Assembly (NCBI RefSeq): GCF_002876705.1
Contig: NZ_MDAG01000057.1
Coordinates: 62,001-126,000, forward strand
Direction of reading: 5' to 3'
Length of the DNA stretch: 64,000 nucleotides
DNA from: Enterovibrio norvegicus_B
Lineage (GTDB): Bacteria > Pseudomonadota > Gammaproteobacteria > Enterobacterales > Vibrionaceae
Shown here: positions 60,020 through 64,000 of the stretch, one piece after another
Numbering within the stretch: the stretch's first letter is position 1
How the letters are laid out: each line of letters starts with the position of its first letter
The notes under the pieces: generated by a model
Told to the model about the DNA's origin: nothing
What the model saw: the letters and a program-made list of their open reading frames with translations, nothing else
The model's database searches: none
Translations under genes and position numbers: made by a program

Positions 60020-61209
60020 TACATCACTCCTTTTTCTTTCAAAATGTCGTGCACAGTGAAGATGTCCTTGTCTCCACGACCTGACAAATTAACCACTAAC
60101 AATTGTTCTTTCTCTGGGTTCTCACGCGCCATTTTTAGGGCGTATGCCAAGGCATGAGCAGATTCCAGTGCCGGGATGATACCTTCACTGCGCGCCAACT
60201 CTTGGAAGGCATCTAGCGCTTCATCATCGGTGATGGCGACGTATTCGGCACGGCCAATGGAATTTAAGTGTGCGTGCTGAGGGCCAACAGATGGGAAGTC
60301 GAGACCTGCAGAGACTGAATAGGATTCTTCAACCTGACCATTTGGGTCTTGCATCAACGGTGATTTCATCCCGAAGAAAATACCCAGCTTGCCGTGTTTA
60401 AGTGGTGCGCCGTGTTGGTCTGTGTCCAAGCCTAAGCCCGCTGGTTCAACACCAATAAGACCCACGTCAGTTTCTTCGATGAAATCAGCAAACATACCAA
60501 TCGCGTTTGATCCACCGCCGACGCAGGCGATCACGCTGTCAGGCAAGCGACCTTCGCGTTCCAAAATTTGTTGTTTGGTTTCTTCACCAATCATTTTTTG
60601 GAACTCACGCACGATGGTCGGGAAGGGGTGAGGACCCGCTGCCGTGCCGAGAAGGTAATGCGCGTCGTCATAGCTTGCAGACCAGTCGCGTAGCGCTTCG
60701 TTACAGGCATCTTTCAGGGTTGAAGAGCCTGAATGAACAGGAATCACTTCTGCACCCATTAATTTCATGCGGAACACATTTGGGCTCTGACGTTCTACGT
60801 CTTTTGCGCCCATGTAAACGCGGCATTTCAAATCAAGGAGTGCACATGCAAGTGCAGTTGCCACACCGTGCTGACCCGCGCCTGTTTCAGCGATGATCTC
60901 TTTCTTGCCCATGCGTTTCGCGAGCAATGCCTGACCCAACACCTGATTGGTTTTGTGCGCACCACCGTGAAGTAAGTCTTCACGCTTTAGGTACAGCTTG
61001 GTCTTGGTGCCTTTGGTTAGGTTTCGCGTTAGCGTCAATGCGGTTGGGCGACCTGCATATTCTTCCAGAAGGCCAATAAATTCCTTCTGAAATTCTGGGT
61101 CACTTTGCGCATCAATAAACGCTTGTTCTAGCTGGTCCAGTGCTGGGACCAAGATTTGTGGTACGTACTGACCACCAAATTCGCCGAAATAGGCATTCAA
61201 CTTAGTCAT
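60019..61209 (-). CDS. trpB: Tryptophan synthase beta subunit
   Basis: A 396-residue PLP enzyme. The PLP lysine lies in GGAHKTNQ, the phosphate cup is GGGSNAIG, and the COMM-domain region (GAEVIPVHSGSSTLKDA) is intact. It makes tryptophan from indole and serine. Gap of 9 bases from trpCF. Confidence 0.98.
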   Translation of the reverse strand: MTKLNAYFGEFGGQYVPQILVPALDQLEQAFIDAQSDPEFQKEFIGLLEEYAGRPTALTLTRNLTKGTKTKLYLKREDLLHGGAHKTNQVLGQALLAKRMGKKEIIAETGAGQHGVATALACALLDLKCRVYMGAKDVERQSPNVFRMKLMGAEVIPVHSGSSTLKDACNEALRDWSASYDDAHYLLGTAAGPHPFPTIVREFQKMIGEETKQQILEREGRLPDSVIACVGGGSNAIGMFADFIEETDVGLIGVEPAGLGLDTDQHGAPLKHGKLGIFFGMKSPLMQDPNGQVEESYSVSAGLDFPSVGPQHAHLNSIGRAEYVAITDDEALDAFQELARSEGIIPALESAHALAYALKMARENPEKEQLLVVNLSGRGDKDIFTVHDILKEKGVM

Positions 61210-61218
61210 AACCGTCCT

Positions 61219-62586
61219 TTAGTAATCTCTAAGCGCTGAGAATGCAGCGTCCAATTTTTGTTTATCTTTGATACCCGGCGCACTTTCGACGCCAGAGTTG
61301 AAATCGAGTCCTGCGCAGCCCAGTTGTGCTGCGTCTTTTGCGTTTTCTTGCGAAAGGCCACCTGCGATCATCACGGTGTCTTTTCGATCCTCTGGAATGA
61401 GGGACCAATCAAACGCTTTGCCTGTTCCGCCGCTTTGTGTGCCCACGCGGCTGTCGAATAGGTTTCTGTCGGCGTTGGCTTCAAGCGCAGGCGCGGTATC
61501 GCTCACGCCGTGGGCTTTCCATATTTGCGTGTTGCTTGGCAAGGCTTCACGCAGCGCTTTCACGTAGTCACCGTCTTCATTGCCATGAAGTTGAACCGCT
61601 GACAGTGATAATGCGTTTGCTGTCTTAGCGACCTCTGATAATTCATGGTTTTGGAACACGCCGACGTAAGCAAGCGGTGCGCCTGCCATCACTTTTCGAG
61701 CGGCTTCTATATCCACAAAGCGCGGTGATTTTTCAACGAAAATCAGGCCACCGTAATTGGCGAGGGCGTCATAAGCGGCTTTTGCGTCTTCTGCGCGTGT
61801 AAGGCCGCAGACTTTGTTGTCGCCGTAAAGCACTCGACGTACCGCACGTTCAACATCGTCTTCAGACATTAATGAGCTGCCAATCAAGAAGCCGTTGGCA
61901 TATGGCGCAAGTTCACGCACTTGTTGATGGGTATAGATACCTGATTCTGAAATCACGATCGTATCTTCAGACAAGCGCGGCGCGAGTTCTTTTGTACGGT
62001 TAAGGTCGATGCTTAGATCGCGCAAGTTGCGGTTGTTGATGCCAACCACTTTCGCTTTTAGCGCGATGGCACGTTCCAGCTCTTCTTCGTTACTGACTTC
62101 CGTCAGTACTCCGAGATTGAGTTCATGCGCCAACGCAGATAGCTCTTGGTATTCGTCGTCGTTCAGCACAGACAGCATTAACAAAATGGCATCGGCTTGA
62201 TGGAAACGCGCGAGGTAGACTTGATAAGTGTCCACCATGAAATCTTTACACAGCACTGGGCAAGGCACTTGACCGCGGACTTGTGGCAGAAAGTCAAAGT
62301 TGCCTTGGAAGTATTTTTCATCTGTTAGGACAGAAATCGCTGCGGCATGGTTGCCGTATACGCTGGCGATGTAATCCAAGTCGAAGTCATCGCGGATCAG
62401 ACCTTTTGATGGTGAGGCCTTTTTGCACTCCAAGATAAACTTGGCGGGCTTGCCTGAAAGCGCATCGTAAAAGCTGCGATCACTTGGGACGACTTCGTTG
62501 ATGAAGCTCGCTAGCGGCTGTGCCGTCTTACGCGCCTCAATCCAAATGCGTTTATCCGCAACAATTTTTGCTAGTACCGTTTCCAT
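61219..62586 (-). CDS. trpCF: Bifunctional indole-glycerol-phosphate synthase / phosphoribosylanthranilate isomerase
   Basis: A 455-residue fusion. Residues ~1-255 are TrpC (ECKKASPSKG with the catalytic Lys, LCKDFMVD, GINNRNL, SESGI); residues ~256-455 are TrpF (KVCGLTRAED with the general-base Cys, QLHGNE, FNSGVE). The fusion is normal for enterics and vibrios. Its ATG overlaps the trpD stop by one base. Confidence 0.97.
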   Translation of the reverse strand: METVLAKIVADKRIWIEARKTAQPLASFINEVVPSDRSFYDALSGKPAKFILECKKASPSKGLIRDDFDLDYIASVYGNHAAAISVLTDEKYFQGNFDFLPQVRGQVPCPVLCKDFMVDTYQVYLARFHQADAILLMLSVLNDDEYQELSALAHELNLGVLTEVSNEEELERAIALKAKVVGINNRNLRDLSIDLNRTKELAPRLSEDTIVISESGIYTHQQVRELAPYANGFLIGSSLMSEDDVERAVRRVLYGDNKVCGLTRAEDAKAAYDALANYGGLIFVEKSPRFVDIEAARKVMAGAPLAYVGVFQNHELSEVAKTANALSLSAVQLHGNEDGDYVKALREALPSNTQIWKAHGVSDTAPALEANADRNLFDSRVGTQSGGTGKAFDWSLIPEDRKDTVMIAGGLSQENAKDAAQLGCAGLDFNSGVESAPGIKDKQKLDAAFSALRDY

Positions 62587-63587
62587 TAGTTGCTCCGTGA
62601 CGCAAGTTGCTGAACGAGTTCGAAGGGTTTTCCGCTGCTCATCACATCCAGCGCTCTTTGTGTGTTGGCTTTCAGATCTTCATGACCGAACAGGCGAAGT
62701 AGAAGTGCAACGTTAACGGCAACCGCGCTTTGCTGAGCTTCTGTCCCTTTGCCTTGAAGGATTTGTGTAATGATTTCTCGGTTTTCTTCTGGCGTGCCCC
62801 CTTCAATGGATTTGAGAGGGTGGGTATTAACGCCAAAATCTTCTGGTGTCAGAGTGTATTCGGTGATCACGCCATCTTTAATTTCAGCCACGGTGGTTTC
62901 ACCGTGAATCGCGACTTCATCAAGTCCGCTACCGTGAACAACGGCGGCACGCTTTAGGCCAAGGGTTTTAATGGTTTCTGCAATTGGCCTTACAAGGGCT
63001 TTGTCATACACACCCATCAGTTCGAGTGTTGGTTTTGCAGGGTTAATCAATGGGCCTAACAAATTAAAGATGGTGCGTGTTTTCATGGTTTGACGAACAG
63101 GCATCGCGTGGCGAACACCGCTGTGGTATTGCGGGGCAAACAAGAAACATACGCCTAAGTCGTCTAACGCGCCACGTGCTGTCTCTGGGCTCATGGCAAG
63201 GTCAATGCCGAATGCAGCCAGCAAGTCGGAAGAACCGGATTTGCTCGATACGCCACGGTTACCGTGCTTGGCGACTTTCACACCACAGGCTGCTGCTACA
63301 AAGGCCGCTGTCGTGGAAATATTGATAGAGTTCGAACCATCACCACCGGTGCCAACAATGTCAGCGAAATCATAATCTGGTGAAGGGAACGGGTTTGCGT
63401 TTGCCGTTAGTGCAGATGCCGCGCCCGCGATTTCTTCTGGTGTTTCGCCTTTAATTTTTAGCGACGTTAATGTCGCGGCCAACAGGATAGGGTCCATTTC
63501 ACCTTTGATAATGGTGTCGAACAGCTGATGGCTTTCTTCACGAGACAGAGATGCTTGTTCGTAAAGCTTATTAATAATTGCGTCCAT
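62586..63587 (-). CDS. trpD: Anthranilate phosphoribosyltransferase
   Basis: A 333-residue enzyme with the PRPP-binding GTGGDGSNSINISTTAA loop, KHGNRGVSSKSGSSD and the DE pair in GLDEVAIHG. I start at ATG 63587, preceded 7 bases upstream by AAGGAG; a longer in-frame start at 63614 overlaps the trpG stop and lacks a site. Separate from trpG here, not fused as in E. coli. Confidence 0.96.
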   Translation of the reverse strand: MDAIINKLYEQASLSREESHQLFDTIIKGEMDPILLAATLTSLKIKGETPEEIAGAASALTANANPFPSPDYDFADIVGTGGDGSNSINISTTAAFVAAACGVKVAKHGNRGVSSKSGSSDLLAAFGIDLAMSPETARGALDDLGVCFLFAPQYHSGVRHAMPVRQTMKTRTIFNLLGPLINPAKPTLELMGVYDKALVRPIAETIKTLGLKRAAVVHGSGLDEVAIHGETTVAEIKDGVITEYTLTPEDFGVNTHPLKSIEGGTPEENREIITQILQGKGTEAQQSAVAVNVALLLRLFGHEDLKANTQRALDVMSSGKPFELVQQLASRSN

Positions 63588-63613
63588 GTTTACTCTCCTT
63601 GTCTTGTCGTCCA

Positions 63614-64000
63614 TCAGCGCGGCTGTGTCGCCCAGTTGATTGTGTTGGTCAGAAGGTCTGCGCCCTTCGTTGTCAAAATTGACTCTGGGTGGAATTGGAA
63701 GCCGACCACGCGATCTGCGTCGTTCACAACGGCCATGACTAAGCCTTCCACATCTGCAATCACGTCAAGCGAATCTGGCACCTTGGTGGCGACCAACGAG
63801 TGGTAACGCGCAATGGTGAGAGGGCTTTCAATGTTGCCAAACACGGCATGAGCGTTGTGGGTCATTTGCGACGCTTTTCCGTGAACGATTTCACCTGCGC
63901 CAGCAACCACACCGCCATAAGCTTCTGTGATGGCTTGCTGGCCGAGACAAATGCCAATCATTGGCACTTTGCCTTTCAGTTTTTGAATCAGTGCTGGCAT
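63614..64000 (-). CDS. trpG: Anthranilate synthase glutamine amidotransferase component, C-terminal part
   Basis: The last 128 residues of a class I glutaminase; the N-terminus lies beyond the window end. The nucleophile Cys lies in GICLGQQA, and the His-Glu pair in FHPESIL. It supplies ammonia to TrpE. trpE and any leader-peptide attenuator lie outside the window. Confidence 0.95.
   Translation of the reverse strand: MPALIQKLKGKVPMIGICLGQQAITEAYGGVVAGAGEIVHGKASQMTHNAHAVFGNIESPLTIARYHSLVATKVPDSLDVIADVEGLVMAVVNDADRVVGFQFHPESILTTKGADLLTNTINWATQPR

Overview
The window looks like a chromosome segment of a marine gammaproteobacterium of the Vibrionaceae type (Grimontia/Enterovibrio/Photobacterium/Vibrio relatives; genus not resolved). 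The signs are a fused trpCF in a trpGDCFBA order followed by yciB-yciA-yciI, paired tRNA-Ser(GGA) loci, a DHH-family PpaC, a TIGR01621-like pseudouridine synthase, giant type I-secreted adhesins with a LapA-like retention module, and a moderate GC content throughout. No phage, transposase or CRISPR array was seen.

Layout. 1-0.36 kb: tail of a CaiB-like CoA-transferase. 0.5-0.67 kb: tRNA-Ser and terminator. 1.0-10.5 kb: a five-gene plus-strand operon, yqiJ-yqiK (flotillin) - giant DUF3686/AAA ATPase - single-HKD phospholipase-D-like protein - TelA-like protein. This is a coherent membrane/ATPase/nuclease-like module without a well-established function. 10.5-12.0 kb: minus-strand nickel superoxide dismutase operon (TPR protein, His-rich membrane peptide, sodN, maturation protease) behind a strong Fur-box-like site. 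12.2-15.9 kb: yehS, a DEAD-box helicase, an identical second tRNA-Ser with a 3' tRNA remnant, a LysR regulator and an NTF2-like protein. 16-21 kb: a 134-bp inverted-repeat element, a Dyp-type peroxidase, a chemoreceptor, and a secreted trypsin with a probable frameshift in its last chitin-binding domain.

21-29.5 kb: a LysR-controlled catabolic cluster (RidA, aldehyde dehydrogenase, divergent M19 dipeptidase homologue, BCCT transporter with an altered Trp box, two proteins of unknown function). Together these suggest uptake and breakdown of a betaine-like or N-modified amino compound, but the substrate cannot be read from the sequence. A 37-residue membrane peptide gene lies just after it at 29.7 kb.

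30-46 kb: two paralogous minus-strand RTX adhesins of 959 and 4165 residues. The giant has 24 Calx-beta-like repeats, 18 of them almost identical 354-bp units, and a LapG-type cleavage motif that the short paralogue seems to lack. No secretion system is encoded beside them.

46-64 kb: mostly housekeeping and envelope genes: ppaC, two outer-membrane barrels, LysR and MarR regulators, a cardiolipin synthase, an NSS transporter behind a structured leader RNA, a pseudouridine synthase, a methyltransferase, a probable type II secretion pilotin, yciI, yciA, yciB, and the trp operon, cut inside trpG by the window end.
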